DNA from: an uncultured Clostridia bacterium
Lineage (GTDB): Bacteria > Bacillota > Clostridia > TANB77 > CAG-508
DNA length: 64,000 nt
NCBI GenBank assembly: GCA_934120675.1
Contig: CAKOUU010000008.1
Location: 6,477-70,476, forward strand
Direction of reading: 5' to 3'
The position numbers and the translations under genes are program-made. Positions 8,088 through 17,747 of the stretch are shown here, piece by piece; positions within the stretch are counted from its first letter, which is position 1; each line of letters starts with the position of its first letter. The notes under the pieces are model-generated. The model made no database searches. It worked only from the letters and a program-made list of their open reading frames with translations, and was not told the DNA's origin.

Positions 8088-9874
8088 CATAAATGCTCTT
8101 CAAGATATTCTTTTGAAATTTTTATAGTAGTTGGTCTTCCATGTGGGCAAGTATATGGATTATTCAAACTCAACAAACTTTGTATTAAATTTTCAACCTC
8201 TTGTTTACTTAAATCCATATTAGCCTTAACAGCAGCCTTACAAGCAACTGTCGCAATAAATCTTTCTTCAACATCTTTTATTGAAGTTCTCTCATTTGTT
8301 AACATCTCATCCAAAATATCCATAAAAATATTTTGAGTTTTCGCTTTATACTCTAAATCAGGTATTCCATTTATTTTGACTGAATTTTCTCCAAATAATT
8401 CTATATCGAATCCTGTATTTATAAGCATCTCCATATTGTTTTTAACAAATTCCATTTCTCTATGTGTTAAATTTATAACTTCTGGCAACAACATCATTTG
8501 GCTGTTTTGACTAACTTTTTGTTTATAGTTTTCTTTTATTTTTTCATATAAAACTCTTTCGTGTGCTGCATGTTGGTCTATTAAAAATAGTTCATTTTCA
8601 ACTTCTATTACTATAAATGTTCGGAATAATATTCCTAAATATTTGTATTTTACAATTCTTGATTCTTCCCTTTTTCTTAATTCATTTTTTAAATTTGTAT
8701 CTACCTTTTCAGTAATATTTTGTCCTTGATTTTCATATGTCAAGTTTATGTTTTTTTCTTCCTGATTTGAAAATTTATTCTTGAAACTATATTCTGTCTT
8801 TTCAGAGAATTCATTTGTTAAAAAATCTAACTCATTTTGAATATATTCTTCGTTGTGTTCCTCATTTTCATTATTTCCCAAAAACTCAAATTTAAGCATT
8901 GTACTTTTTATTGCATGGTACAAAACCTTATAAATTTTATCCTCATCCTTGAACCTAACTTCCATTTTAGTTGGATGAACATTCACATCATAAAAATCTG
9001 CAGGCATATCTAAATTTAAAATATAAAAACCATATTTACCAATACCCACTCCACCTTTAAAAGCCTGGTCTGCACTATTGATTAATACATTATTTTTTAT
9101 ATTTCTTTTATTCAAAAATAATATCTGCTCTTTTCTATTATCTCTGGAAATCATTGTATTTCCTATCACACCTGTAACTTTGATATTGTCACTTTCGTAA
9201 TTTACTTCGAGCAAATTTTCTTTTATTTCTTTGCCATACATTAAATATATGATATCTAAAATATTGCCATTTCCATTAGTAAAAAATACGCTCTTTCCGT
9301 CATTCAATAGTCTAAAAGATATATTAGGGTTTGCAAGTGCTACCTTTTGAACCCAGTCTTTTATATATCTATATTCAGTAGTATCTTGCTTTAAAAATTT
9401 ATATCTGACAGGCGTATTAAAAAATAGATTTTCTACTGAGATGGTTGTTCCAACTTGCATCCCACATTCTTCCGCTTTTATAATGTTTCCTGCTTTTGCA
9501 ACTAATTTTGTTCCTGTAAACTCATCTTTTGTTTTAGACTGCATTGTCAAAATTGATATTGCACTAATACTTGCTAACGCCTCTCCTCTGAACCCCATTG
9601 TATATGTTTTTTCCAAATCTTCAACTTTTCGTATCTTACTTGTAGCATGTCTTTCCAAAGATATTGCCATATCTTCTCGACCAATGCCTTTTCCGTTATC
9701 CGTAATTTTTATAAATGTTTTTCCGCCATTTTTAACTTCTATTATTATTTTATTTGCACCTGCATCAATAGAATTTTCTACTAACTCTTTTACTACATTT
9801 GCAGGTCTTTCTATAACTTCACCTGCTGCTATTTTGTTTATTGTTAAATCATCTAATAAAACTATGTTTCCCAA
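8087..9874 (-). CDS. mutL: DNA mismatch repair protein MutL
   Basis: 595 residues. MutL links mismatch recognition by MutS to strand incision. The N-terminal GHKL ATPase is complete: ELVENSIDAGA, DNGKGI, ATSKI and GFRGEALASI. The C-terminal half holds the endonuclease/dimerisation domain with DQHAAHERVLYEKI, ACKAAVKANM and CPHGRPT, the motifs of nicking MutL in bacteria without MutH. An Asn/Glu-rich linker (about 330-400) joins them. No mutS is nearby. A second, truncated MutL head lies at 17741-18484, sharing its first 35 residues almost exactly with this one. Confidence 0.95.
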   Translation of the reverse strand: MGNIVLLDDLTINKIAAGEVIERPANVVKELVENSIDAGANKIIIEVKNGGKTFIKITDNGKGIGREDMAISLERHATSKIRKVEDLEKTYTMGFRGEALASISAISILTMQSKTKDEFTGTKLVAKAGNIIKAEECGMQVGTTISVENLFFNTPVRYKFLKQDTTEYRYIKDWVQKVALANPNISFRLLNDGKSVFFTNGNGNILDIIYLMYGKEIKENLLEVNYESDNIKVTGVIGNTMISRDNRKEQILFLNKRNIKNNVLINSADQAFKGGVGIGKYGFYILNLDMPADFYDVNVHPTKMEVRFKDEDKIYKVLYHAIKSTMLKFEFLGNNENEEHNEEYIQNELDFLTNEFSEKTEYSFKNKFSNQEEKNINLTYENQGQNITEKVDTNLKNELRKREESRIVKYKYLGILFRTFIVIEVENELFLIDQHAAHERVLYEKIKENYKQKVSQNSQMMLLPEVINLTHREMEFVKNNMEMLINTGFDIELFGENSVKINGIPDLEYKAKTQNIFMDILDEMLTNERTSIKDVEERFIATVACKAAVKANMDLSKQEVENLIQSLLSLNNPYTCPHGRPTTIKISKEYLEEHL

Positions 9875-9924
9875 ATTTTATTCCATCTCTTTCTTAAATA
9901 ACAAAATACTCACATTTTTCAACA

Positions 9925-12219
9925 CTATTCATTTCCCTTCAAACTAGTTACCATATCAATTCTCTTAACTTTTCTTGATAAGACTTTGTTTACAATTATA
10001 GAAACCACAAGACTTCCAACAACTGCATACAAATAAGAAACTGGTTTTATATAAGCATTAAAATCATAATTCTCTCCAAGTGCTGATTTAAATATATAGT
10101 CTAACATCCAAAATCCAAGTGGCAAGCCAATAACAATTCCAGCTACAGTCAACCATAAATTTTGTTTAACAAATATATTTTTAATTTGTTTGTCTTTAAA
10201 TCCCAATACTTTTAATGTTGCAAATTGATATTGTTTTTCTGTGAATGATAATATTCCTAAATTATAAATTATTACAAATCCTAATATGGCTGATACAACA
10301 ATTAATAGAACTACCATTGTTTCCGTTGTTTCTAACATACTTTCCATTCCTTGTTTTAGTGTTGCTATACTTTGGATAGTATCTACTCCATCAATTGTTT
10401 TGGTATTAATTAAATTTTCATCTGTATAGACTGTATCTGCCTTGTATGTTAGTCCTAATGATTCATAATATTTTCTGGTCATATTTAATTGTTGATTTTG
10501 TGGGTCGCGGTTTAATCCAGCAATTTTGCAAGTGTACCAATTATCATCTCCAAATATGTGCCATGTAATTTCATCTCCGACTTTTAATCCATATTTTTCA
10601 GATAGTTTTTCTGTAATGTAAATTCCATCATCTTTTAAATCCATATATTCTTTATTGTGGTTTGTGTATTTTAATTTGTTTGGTGCGTCATTTACAGTTA
10701 AGGTATTTGTTTCTTTTTTGTCAACATTTTTTATTTCTATTCCAAATGATTCACTTGTTTCATTTCCATATTTTTCTGTAATATTAGTAAATTGGTCATC
10801 TGTGTAATTATTTGAAAGTGAAAGTTTATATTCAAAATTGCTTATTTTATCAAATTCCCAACTTAAATATGATTTCATTGTATCCATCATTCCAAATGCG
10901 CATAACATAAGCATTGTACATCCTGTTATTCCTACAATTGCCATCAAACTTCTACCTTTATTTCTCCCCACATCTCTTAAATTCCATCTTGTAGAAATTG
11001 ATGCTTTTTTGAATATTCCCTTTGTTGTTAAATCAAATTTTGTGCTTTTAACCTTTGGTATTTCAATTCTTAGAGCTTCAACTGCTGATTCTTTTAATAT
11101 ACTTCTACAAGATAAATATGTTACAAGCGTGATTAATGCAACTACTGCAATTGCTAGTATATACACAACTGGAATTAGTACTGTGTTATATACCGGTACT
11201 TCAAAGTAACTCATTTCCATATTTAAGAAAAATGTTCCTAATCCATATTTACCAGCCAAAAGTCCTACTACACTTGCAACTAAACTGATTATAAATCCAT
11301 ACCCAACATAATGATTTATTATTTTTCTATTTTTAAATCCAAGTGCTTTTAGTGTTCCAATTTGTGTTCTTTGTTTTTTTACAAATCTGTTCATCGTTGT
11401 TGTTACTGACAATACTGCTATAAACAAAAATAAAAATGTAAATACTCCTGAATATGTTGTTCCTTCTTCTATTTCTGAATTATATCCTTTGTATGAAACA
11501 CTTGATTCTCTGTCTGTTACTGCTATTGCTGATTTTATATTATTCTCTAAGTTTGCTTTTGTTTCTTGCGTTTTGTCTGTGTTGTCCACATCAACTATTA
11601 TTTGATTAAAAATTTGTGGCATTCCTTGTGGTAATTCATTTATTGATAAATACATATATCCATAATTTTTGTGTGTTGGGAATATTTCTGTATCATCTTT
11701 TACAAAATATACATGGTCTGGTGTATTTACTAATCCTGCTATTTTTTCTGTTATTTTCATATTTTGATATGTAACCGTTATTTCGTCTCCAACTTTTAAG
11801 TCTAGATTTTTAGCTAAATAGCTGTCAAACCATACTCCTTTTTTGTCTTTGCTAAATTCTTCACCATCTACAACATACATTTTTGAGATGTTGTTAGATT
11901 CTATAAAATTTGTATCTAATGTTACACCGTCTTTGTTTTCAAGCTCTGTTTTTATTGTTAACATTCTTTCTGCATCTTTTACATTTTCTGTATTTTTTAC
12001 TTTCTCCAGGTCTTCTGTACTAAAGTTTTCACCTGATAACCATATATCTTGAAAATTGTTGTCTTTATAATATTTGTCTGCACTTTTTTCCATTCCATCC
12101 ATATATGCGTGTATTCCTGCAAATACAAATACTCCTAAAAATACCATTATGAAAATATTAAAAAATTGCATTTTGTTTTGTTTTATATCTCGTAATCTTT
12201 TTTTACTTAATCTTTTCAT
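9925..12219 (-). CDS. FtsX-like ABC transporter permease
   Basis: 764 residues. It has an N-terminal membrane helix (about 16-36), a large extracytoplasmic domain, a helix bundle (about 260-400), a second extracytoplasmic domain and a C-terminal three-helix FtsX bundle (about 640-760). This is the double-FtsX layout of peptide and lipoprotein-handling permeases. It sits 53 bases downstream of the ATPase gene on the same strand, and the pair faces a TetR repressor, which suggests an inducible export or defence role against an antimicrobial or membrane-active compound. The substrate is unknown. Confidence 0.88.
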   Translation of the reverse strand: MKRLSKKRLRDIKQNKMQFFNIFIMVFLGVFVFAGIHAYMDGMEKSADKYYKDNNFQDIWLSGENFSTEDLEKVKNTENVKDAERMLTIKTELENKDGVTLDTNFIESNNISKMYVVDGEEFSKDKKGVWFDSYLAKNLDLKVGDEITVTYQNMKITEKIAGLVNTPDHVYFVKDDTEIFPTHKNYGYMYLSINELPQGMPQIFNQIIVDVDNTDKTQETKANLENNIKSAIAVTDRESSVSYKGYNSEIEEGTTYSGVFTFLFLFIAVLSVTTTMNRFVKKQRTQIGTLKALGFKNRKIINHYVGYGFIISLVASVVGLLAGKYGLGTFFLNMEMSYFEVPVYNTVLIPVVYILAIAVVALITLVTYLSCRSILKESAVEALRIEIPKVKSTKFDLTTKGIFKKASISTRWNLRDVGRNKGRSLMAIVGITGCTMLMLCAFGMMDTMKSYLSWEFDKISNFEYKLSLSNNYTDDQFTNITEKYGNETSESFGIEIKNVDKKETNTLTVNDAPNKLKYTNHNKEYMDLKDDGIYITEKLSEKYGLKVGDEITWHIFGDDNWYTCKIAGLNRDPQNQQLNMTRKYYESLGLTYKADTVYTDENLINTKTIDGVDTIQSIATLKQGMESMLETTETMVVLLIVVSAILGFVIIYNLGILSFTEKQYQFATLKVLGFKDKQIKNIFVKQNLWLTVAGIVIGLPLGFWMLDYIFKSALGENYDFNAYIKPVSYLYAVVGSLVVSIIVNKVLSRKVKRIDMVTSLKGNE

Positions 12220-12240
12220 TTTTTATTACATTCCTCCTTT

Positions 12241-12272
12241 TGAGACACTTGGGACAGTCCAAAATTGTCTCA
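12241..12272. repeat. Short GAGACA/GGGACAGT palindromic repeat
   Basis: TGAGACA and TGTCTCA form a stem around CTTGGGACAGTCC. It lies between the ATPase and permease genes of one operon. The same words recur at 37260-37330, 39290-39385, 57755-57785 and 59280-59305. Confidence 0.6.
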
Positions 12273-12983
12273 TTACCATTTTACTTCATCAATATTTTTA
12301 GGATTCTCATTTGCTGTTACGCTTTCAATTTTTCCATTTTTTACTCTTATTACAGTATCTGCTATCTCAGCAAATAAACTGTTGTGAGTTACTATAATTA
12401 CTGTGTTTGCACCATTGTTTCCATCACATTGTTTCTTTAATAATTTTAAAACTTCAACTCCCGTCTTAGAATCTAGTGCGCCTGTTGGTTCGTCACATAA
12501 TAATAACTTTGGATTTTTAGCAATTGCTCTTGCAATTGAAACTCTTTGTTGTTCTCCACCAGATAATTGGTTTGGAAATTTATTCATATGTTGTTCAAGT
12601 CCAACTGCTTTTATTGCTTCTTTACTATCATTTCCACTTTTTACTATATCTTTTACCAACTCTACATTTTCTAATACTGTTAATGTTGGCAATATGTTAT
12701 AAAATTGAAAAATAAATCCTATGTTTTCTGCTCTGTAATCACTTAATTGACTTTCTGTATATTTTGAAATTTCTTCTCCATCAATTTTGATACTTCCTTC
12801 TGTTGGTGTATCCATTCCACCTATTAAATTTAATAATGTTGATTTTCCTGCTCCTGATGGTCCAAGTATTACTACAAATTCTCCTTTGTTTATCTCCAAG
12901 TCTATGTTGTCTAGTGCTTTGAATTTATTTTCTCCTATTTTGTAAGTTTTACTTACTTTTTTTAGTTCTACTATTTTTTTCAT
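12273..12983 (-). CDS. ABC transporter ATP-binding protein (MacB/LolD type)
   Basis: 236 residues, one complete ABC domain: Walker [18 protein letters not shown]-loop FIFQFYN, signature [14 protein letters not shown], Walker [13 protein letters not shown] and H-loop IIVTHN. EPTGALD is characteristic of the MacB/LolD group that works with FtsX-like permeases by mechanotransmission rather than classical transport. The permease follows directly. The ribosome-binding site is AAGGAGGAG. Its promoter is overlapped by a likely TetR operator. Confidence 0.93.
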   Translation of the reverse strand: MKKIVELKKVSKTYKIGENKFKALDNIDLEINKGEFVVILGPSGAGKSTLLNLIGGMDTPTEGSIKIDGEEISKYTESQLSDYRAENIGFIFQFYNILPTLTVLENVELVKDIVKSGNDSKEAIKAVGLEQHMNKFPNQLSGGEQQRVSIARAIAKNPKLLLCDEPTGALDSKTGVEVLKLLKKQCDGNNGANTVIIVTHNSLFAEIADTVIRVKNGKIESVTANENPKNIDEVKW

Positions 12984-12997
12984 AACTCCTCCTTAAT

Positions 12998-13077
12998 GTG
13001 AAACTTATTTCATGTTTTCAAAATTATTATATATTTATATTATATTGTTGTCAATAGAAATATGAAATATTTTTCAC
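12998..13077. promoter_or_regulatory. Operator pair and minus-strand promoter for the ABC exporter
   Basis: Two copies of a GTGAAA..TATTTCAT.TTTC box lie in opposite orientation at 12998-13020 and 13057-13077. Between them on the minus strand are TTGACA (13049-13054), 17 bases and TATAAT (13026-13031). The boxes bracket the promoter, as expected for control by the adjacent TetR protein. Confidence 0.7.
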
Positions 13078-13083
13078 ATTTAT

Positions 13084-13112
13084 TTGACATTTGTTTTTTT
13101 TGCTATTATAAT
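13084..13112 (+). promoter_or_regulatory. Consensus promoter of the TetR gene
   Basis: TTGACA, 17 bases, TATAAT, beginning seven bases beyond the second operator box, so both directions may be controlled together. Confidence 0.75.
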
Positions 13113-13144
13113 AGTGTTTGTATATTAGAAAGGATTTGTTTTAA

Positions 13145-13747
13145 ATGAAAATAAATGAAATTAGAGAACCTATTCAAAAACGTTCTATTGAGAAAAAAGA
13201 AAAAATAATAAAATCAGGTTTTGAATTAATCTGTGAGAAAGGATATTACAATACTAATACAGCTGAAATTGCAAAGGCTGCAGGAGTTTCTACTGGTATT
13301 GTGTATCAATATTTTAAAGATAAACATGATATTTTAGTTGAGGGCATTAAAAGATATGCTAGTGATATTTTTTATCCTATGTTAAATGTAACATCAAATA
13401 TCAAAATTGATAAGAATAACCTTGATTTTATTTTAAGAAATATGATTAACGCCTTTGTTGAAAATCATAAACTTTCACAAATTGCTCATGAAGAAATTAT
13501 GTCTATGACCCATTCTGATAAGGAAATTGCTGAATTTTTCCAAGAAAATGAAATGGTTATGACTAAAAATATTTCTAAAATTCTGGTAGATAATGGTTTT
13601 GATTCAAAAAATCTTGATGAAAAGGTTCATATTTCTATTCATTTGATTGATGATTTGTGTCATGAAATTGTTTATCATAAGCATAAAGATTTGGATTATG
13701 ATGTTATGATTAATTTGGTTATTGAGAATATATTGAATTTTATGTGA
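13145..13747 (+). CDS. TetR/AcrR-family transcriptional regulator
   Basis: 200 residues. The N-terminal helix-turn-helix is clear: KIIKSGFELICEKGYYNTNT, then AEIAKAAGVSTGIVYQYFKDKHDIL. The C-terminal half is the variable ligand-binding, dimerising region. It is divergent from the ABC exporter and shares an intergenic region with two inverted operator boxes, so it most likely represses the exporter and itself until a ligand binds. The ribosome-binding site is AGAAAGGAT ten bases before the start. Confidence 0.9.
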   Translation: MKINEIREPIQKRSIEKKEKIIKSGFELICEKGYYNTNTAEIAKAAGVSTGIVYQYFKDKHDILVEGIKRYASDIFYPMLNVTSNIKIDKNNLDFILRNMINAFVENHKLSQIAHEEIMSMTHSDKEIAEFFQENEMVMTKNISKILVDNGFDSKNLDEKVHISIHLIDDLCHEIVYHKHKDLDYDVMINLVIENILNFM

Positions 13748-13872
13748 AATTCTGGTATAATTCTAATATAATTTTTATTATTATGCCAAGTGCATATTTA
13801 TTATAAATATAATATTATTTTAATATTATTTTGTTACAATTAATTTGGTTTTGACAACGAAAGGAGATTCTT

Positions 13873-14337
13873 ATGAATGAAAAAGAACGGTCAGCAAAAA
13901 AAAATAAAGATGAAATAAACAAAAAGACAAACATTCAAGATTTAATTTTTTTTGATTTGTATCTAGCAGTTCCTTTGGGACTTGCATTTCTTCTCATTAG
14001 CGTAGCCACTAGCACTCCACTAAAAATTTATTTACCTATTATATTGCTAGTTATAATAATATCAAATTTCCCCATGAAAAAATATTTGGAGAAGGAGACT
14101 GATATTGCTTACCTTTTCGTTACTGAAGAATATGTGGAAGTTGTTCCATTACAGCTTTCAAAATACAAGTATCTTCGTTTAATTGAAACAGATACTACAA
14201 AATTTTATGCAACTCTAAAAAACGGACTTGAAGTTACTGTTTATATACAAATCAGTGCTGGCGAAAAACTCAAGTTTTTTGAAAACATACCTTATGTATA
14301 TTGGGATTTTTATTACGCAATAATCAAACCCGAATAA
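13873..14337 (+). CDS. Membrane protein of unknown function
   Basis: 154 residues. A charged N-terminus (ERSAKKNKDEINKK) is followed by two adjacent hydrophobic segments (about 30-46 and 49-64) and a soluble C-terminal domain of about 85 residues containing VTEEYVEVVPLQLSKYKYL. The ribosome-binding site is AAAGGAG. It stands alone, is ended by a strong GC-rich hairpin, and carries CGG at codon 6. No family recognised; the layout resembles small PH-like membrane proteins but I cannot support that. Confidence 0.7.
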   Translation: MNEKERSAKKNKDEINKKTNIQDLIFFDLYLAVPLGLAFLLISVATSTPLKIYLPIILLVIIISNFPMKKYLEKETDIAYLFVTEEYVEVVPLQLSKYKYLRLIETDTTKFYATLKNGLEVTVYIQISAGEKLKFFENIPYVYWDFYYAIIKPE

Positions 14338-14341
14338 CATT

Positions 14342-14379
14342 CCCCCGCAAAAAGTTTATTATAAGCTTTTTGCGGGGGG
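14342..14379 (+). terminator. GC-rich intrinsic terminator
   Basis: CCCCCGCAAAAAG and CTTTTTGCGGGGG form a 13-bp stem, followed by a T-rich tail. It separates two convergent genes. Confidence 0.85.
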
Positions 14380-14417
14380 TATTCTTTTATTTTTACATCT
14401 ACATTTCTATGCTACAA

Positions 14418-17024
14418 TTACTCTGTTCTTAATGCAATTACTGGGTCCTTTTTACTTGCAATTTTAGCTGGAATTAAACCTGCAATAATTGTCAAGAACA
14501 TACTAATAAGAACTAATACAACACCAGCCTTAAATGGTACAGCAGTTGCCACTTTAACACCTGTTATAGCATAAATCATGCTATTTATTGGAAGTGTCAA
14601 TAATACTGTAATTCCTATTCCTATAAGGCCTGATATTAAACCTATAATCAAAGTTTCTGCATTAAATACTCTTGAAATATCTTTTTTTGATGCTCCAATT
14701 GCTCTTAATATTCCAATTTCTTTTGTTCTTTCTAATACAGAAATATATGTTATAATACCTATCATTATTGAAGATACTATTAATGATATTGACACAAATG
14801 CAATTAATACATAACTTATTGTATTAATAATTTGGCTTACAGATTTCATCATTGTTCCAACTATATCTGTATAGCTTATTGTATTTTCTTCTTTTCCGTC
14901 ATCTCTTTGTTTTTGGTTATACTCTTCTATTGCGTTTGATATTTTGTCTTTAGCTTCAAAATCTTTTGGATAAATACTAATTGATGTTGGTGTATCAATA
15001 TCAACTGCACCTAATTTTTGTAGATTTTTTTCATAGCTTGAGTCTTTATTTGCTGAATATGTTTCCATCATTTGGGCAATTTCTTCACTACTTAATTTGC
15101 TCATTGCCATTCTTTGTTCTGCTGTCAAATTCTCCATTGAGGATGTATCTTCATCAGTTGGAAATTTCAAACCAGAAAATACATTTACATCTTTGTTTTC
15201 TTTTTGTTCTTTGATTATTTGTGCATCATTTGATTTTTCTACTACATATTCTTTTAATTGTTTTGTATATCCTATGCCACTTGTAACAGAAGTACTTACA
15301 GCACTCTGTTCATTTTGTTTTATAATTCCAACTACTTTTACAGTTTCTGCATTATTAATTTTTTCTTTTAAATAATTATCGTCATTCTCTTTGTTTACCC
15401 ATAATCCATTTTGTTTTTGATAATAGTCTGAATTTAATAATAATTTAAATTGTAAATTTAAAAGGTCATCATATGAATATGATGTTGCTTCTTGATTTTC
15501 ATCAAGTTTATCCCCATTTTCTACTGCTTTCCATTTATCTTTTAGTTCACTTTGATCTTTTAGTCCTAATGAATATAATGTGTAATCATCTATTCTTCCG
15601 TCTTCTTTTAACACTAAAACTACTTCATTATATTGTTTTGGCCAGTTTCCTTTTACTAAATCATATTGTGATTCTAATAATTGTTGATTATCTTGCATTT
15701 CAAAACATATATCAGTATTTGTCATCATTGAACTTCCAAATACAGATGACATTGCTGAATTGTTTTGTGCTTCTATCATATCTCCCATTCCAAATGCGTT
15801 CATTACTGTACTTGGATTTACTCTTACAATTCCATTGTCTGTATTTGCTCTGTATAAGTTTATATTCAAGTCATATCCATATTTTATGCTATTACTATTT
15901 TTTGTAATTTCATTATTCCCCTCATCTAGGTATTTCTTTAATTCTTTTAGGTTATTGCTTTGTTTTTTATTAGAAAGTGTTGTTATCATATCATTCATTA
16001 TATCTGCTGAATATGCTCTTTCTTCTTCTCTATTTTCTGTATTAGATTCTGTATCATCTCCCATCATAGATTGCATTAAACTTGACATATCCACTGTTGA
16101 CTCTTCTATTGTAATTGGGTATGATGAAAGTGTATCTTCCTCTACTTTATCTATATAATTCTGTACACCTGTTGAAATTGCTAAAATTAATGCAATTCCT
16201 ATTATTCCAATACTTCCTGCAAATGATGTTAATATTGTTCTTCCCTTTTTAGTCATTAAATTATTTAAACTTAATCGTAGGGCTGTAAGGAATTTCATTG
16301 ATGTTCTTTTCTTTTTAGTATCTTGCTGTTTTTCTTCTTTTTGATGTTCTATTGGGTCTGAATCATCTGTTATTTTTCCATCAAGTATTTTTATGATTCT
16401 ACTTGAATATTTTTCTGCAAGTTCTGGGTTATGTGTAACCATTATTATTAATTTATCTTTTGATATTTTCTTTAATATTTCCATTACTTGCACACTTGTT
16501 TTTGTATCCAATGCACCTGTTGGTTCATCTGCTAATATTATATCTGGATTATTTACTAATGCTCTTGCTATTGCAACTCTTTGCATTTGCCCACCTGATA
16601 ATTGGTTTGGCTTTTTGTGTATTTGTTCTTTTAGTCCAACTTCTTCTAGCGCTTTTATTGCTCTTTGTTTTCTCTCTTTTCTGGATACTCCTGATATTGT
16701 TAATGCAAGTTCAACATTTGATAATACTGTTTGATGTCCTATTAAGTTGTAACTTTGGAATACAAATCCTACTGAATAATTTCTATATGCGTCCCAATCT
16801 CTGTCTTTAAAGTCTTTTGTTGATTTTCCATTTATTATTAAGTCTCCTGATGTATATCTATCTAGTCCTCCTATAATGTTTAAAAGTGTTGTTTTTCCAC
16901 ATCCACTTTGTCCTAGTATTGAGACAAATTCTGATTCTCTGAATTCTATGTTTATTCCTTTTAATGCTTCTACTTTTTCGTCTCCACTTACATATGTCTT
17001 TTTTATGTTTTTAAGTTTTAACAT
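14418..17024 (-). CDS. Fused ABC transporter ATPase-permease (MacB-like)
   Basis: 868 residues. Residues 1-230 are an ABC ATPase: Walker A GQSGCGKTTLLNIIGG, signature LSGGQMQRVAIARA, Walker [14 protein letters not shown]-loop MVTHN. After a basic linker come a membrane helix (about 262-285), a large extracytoplasmic domain rich in Asn, Ser and Met, and a C-terminal three-helix FtsX bundle (about 735-860) ending KIASKKDPVIALRTE. One chain thus makes a MacB-type half-transporter that would dimerise, probably exporting peptides, antibiotics or lipoproteins. The start has a GGAAAGGAG site and lies 16 bases after the remnant of an rdgB-like gene. Confidence 0.92.
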   Translation of the reverse strand: MLKLKNIKKTYVSGDEKVEALKGINIEFRESEFVSILGQSGCGKTTLLNIIGGLDRYTSGDLIINGKSTKDFKDRDWDAYRNYSVGFVFQSYNLIGHQTVLSNVELALTISGVSRKERKQRAIKALEEVGLKEQIHKKPNQLSGGQMQRVAIARALVNNPDIILADEPTGALDTKTSVQVMEILKKISKDKLIIMVTHNPELAEKYSSRIIKILDGKITDDSDPIEHQKEEKQQDTKKKRTSMKFLTALRLSLNNLMTKKGRTILTSFAGSIGIIGIALILAISTGVQNYIDKVEEDTLSSYPITIEESTVDMSSLMQSMMGDDTESNTENREEERAYSADIMNDMITTLSNKKQSNNLKELKKYLDEGNNEITKNSNSIKYGYDLNINLYRANTDNGIVRVNPSTVMNAFGMGDMIEAQNNSAMSSVFGSSMMTNTDICFEMQDNQQLLESQYDLVKGNWPKQYNEVVLVLKEDGRIDDYTLYSLGLKDQSELKDKWKAVENGDKLDENQEATSYSYDDLLNLQFKLLLNSDYYQKQNGLWVNKENDDNYLKEKINNAETVKVVGIIKQNEQSAVSTSVTSGIGYTKQLKEYVVEKSNDAQIIKEQKENKDVNVFSGLKFPTDEDTSSMENLTAEQRMAMSKLSSEEIAQMMETYSANKDSSYEKNLQKLGAVDIDTPTSISIYPKDFEAKDKISNAIEEYNQKQRDDGKEENTISYTDIVGTMMKSVSQIINTISYVLIAFVSISLIVSSIMIGIITYISVLERTKEIGILRAIGASKKDISRVFNAETLIIGLISGLIGIGITVLLTLPINSMIYAITGVKVATAVPFKAGVVLVLISMFLTIIAGLIPAKIASKKDPVIALRTE

Positions 17025-17039
17025 GAATTTCTCCTTTCC

Positions 17040-17350
17040 TTAATTTATATTATTCACTATGAATTTAATAACTTCATCATCACTGTTTTTACTATTATTT
17101 TTTATTTTCTCTTCTTCTGATAGTTCTTCTACAAATAGACAATTATCCATTCCTATTGTTGGCATATGTGCTACTTCATAGTATGATTTTGCTTTTATAT
17201 ATGCATTCTCAATTGCATTTTTCCCTGTTTCTTCTACTTTTATATTAATGTCTAAGTCTTTTAGTGTTAACAGTTCTATTCCTTTTTCTTCAAGTACTTT
17301 TTTGTATTTTTTACTTTTGCTGGATTTGTTGTTGCAAATAATACTTTCAT
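17040..17350 (-). pseudogene. RdgB/HAM1-like nucleotide pyrophosphatase remnant, frameshifted and truncated
   Basis: The minus strand begins MKVLFATTNPAKVKN, the signature start of the RdgB/HAM1 family, which removes ITP and XTP from nucleotide pools. Frame is lost in an A-run at about 17307-17312; inserting one A restores KKVLEEKGIELLTLKDLD and then VEETGKNAIENAYIKAKS and MPTIGMDNCLFVEEL, all family landmarks. Only about 103 residues exist against about 195 normally, so the C-terminal half is missing as well as the frame being broken. The homopolymer could hide a sequencing error, but the truncation is independent of it. Confidence 0.75.
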
Positions 17351-17440
17351 TTTTATTTTCCTTTCAAATTTTTAGTTTTTATTAAATTCAATATTATTTA
17401 TATCATAAATTTAGATTTTTTCATAGCTTTTTATAAAATT

Positions 17441-17467
17441 AAGAAGCTATGTTTTCATAGCTCCTCT
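17441..17467 (-). terminator. Terminator-like hairpin downstream of the structured RNA
   Basis: On the minus strand AGAGGAGCTATG, an AAAA loop, then CATAGCTTCTT, followed by AATTTTAT. It lies after the kissing-loop structure and before the rdgB-like remnant, the usual place for an expression platform. Confidence 0.55.
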
Positions 17468-17474
17468 AATGTTA

Positions 17475-17556
17475 GTTATTTGGCAGGTGTGCCAAATCCT
17501 GCATCTCTTTTGACCACTATGGTGTGTGGATGGCACTATTGTCCACTTCAAATAAC
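17475..17556 (-). ncRNA. Candidate structured RNA (three-way junction with kissing loops)
   Basis: Closing stem GTTATTTG/CAAATAAC (17475-17482, 17549-17556). Two inner hairpins: GCAGG/CCTGC (17483-17487, 17498-17502) and GTGGA/TCCAC (17526-17530, 17542-17546). Their loops hold GTGCCA (17489-17494) and TGGCAC (17531-17536), exactly complementary over six bases. A consensus promoter precedes it and a terminator-like hairpin follows. I could not match the junction sequences to a riboswitch class that I know; the layout resembles purine riboswitches but the core bases do not. Confidence 0.55.
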
Positions 17557-17574
17557 TCTTTATATTGTACTTAT

Positions 17575-17603
17575 ATTATATAACTTTTATTCATTTTTGT
17601 CTA
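17575..17603 (-). promoter_or_regulatory. Promoter of the structured RNA
   Basis: Minus strand TAGACA, 17 bases, TATAAT. The predicted start falls about ten bases before the closing stem, which fixes the RNA orientation. The -35 lies just past the metK remnant's stop. Confidence 0.65.
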
Positions 17604-17606
17604 GGC

Positions 17607-17747
17607 TTAAATTTTTATAATTCTCTCCCACTCCAAATCTTCTTTTCCAAAATGTCCATAGTTTGTTGTTTTAGTATAAATAGGCTCTCTAAGTTTTAAA
17701 TATTCAATAATACCATTTGGTGTTAAGTCAAATTTTTCTCTTACCAT
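17607..17747 (-). pseudogene. metK: C-terminal fragment of S-adenosylmethionine synthetase
   Basis: 46 codons encode [19 protein letters not shown] and [20 protein letters not shown], the conserved C-terminal end of MetK, with the normal stop. The other roughly 340 residues are absent: upstream sequence switches directly to the tail of a truncated mutL reading frame, whose stop overlaps the first codons here. It is a deletion or recombination scar, not a functional gene. An intact metK is not in the window. Confidence 0.85.

Noticed and set aside
12241..12272. Transcription terminator between the ABC ATPase and permease
   Set aside because: The stem is only seven base pairs without a U-run on the minus strand, and termination here would cut the permease from its ATPase.
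17475..17556. Naming the kissing-loop RNA a purine, SAM or lysine riboswitch
   Set aside because: The kissing-loop layout resembles purine aptamers and metK is adjacent, but none of the conserved core bases of those classes is present.
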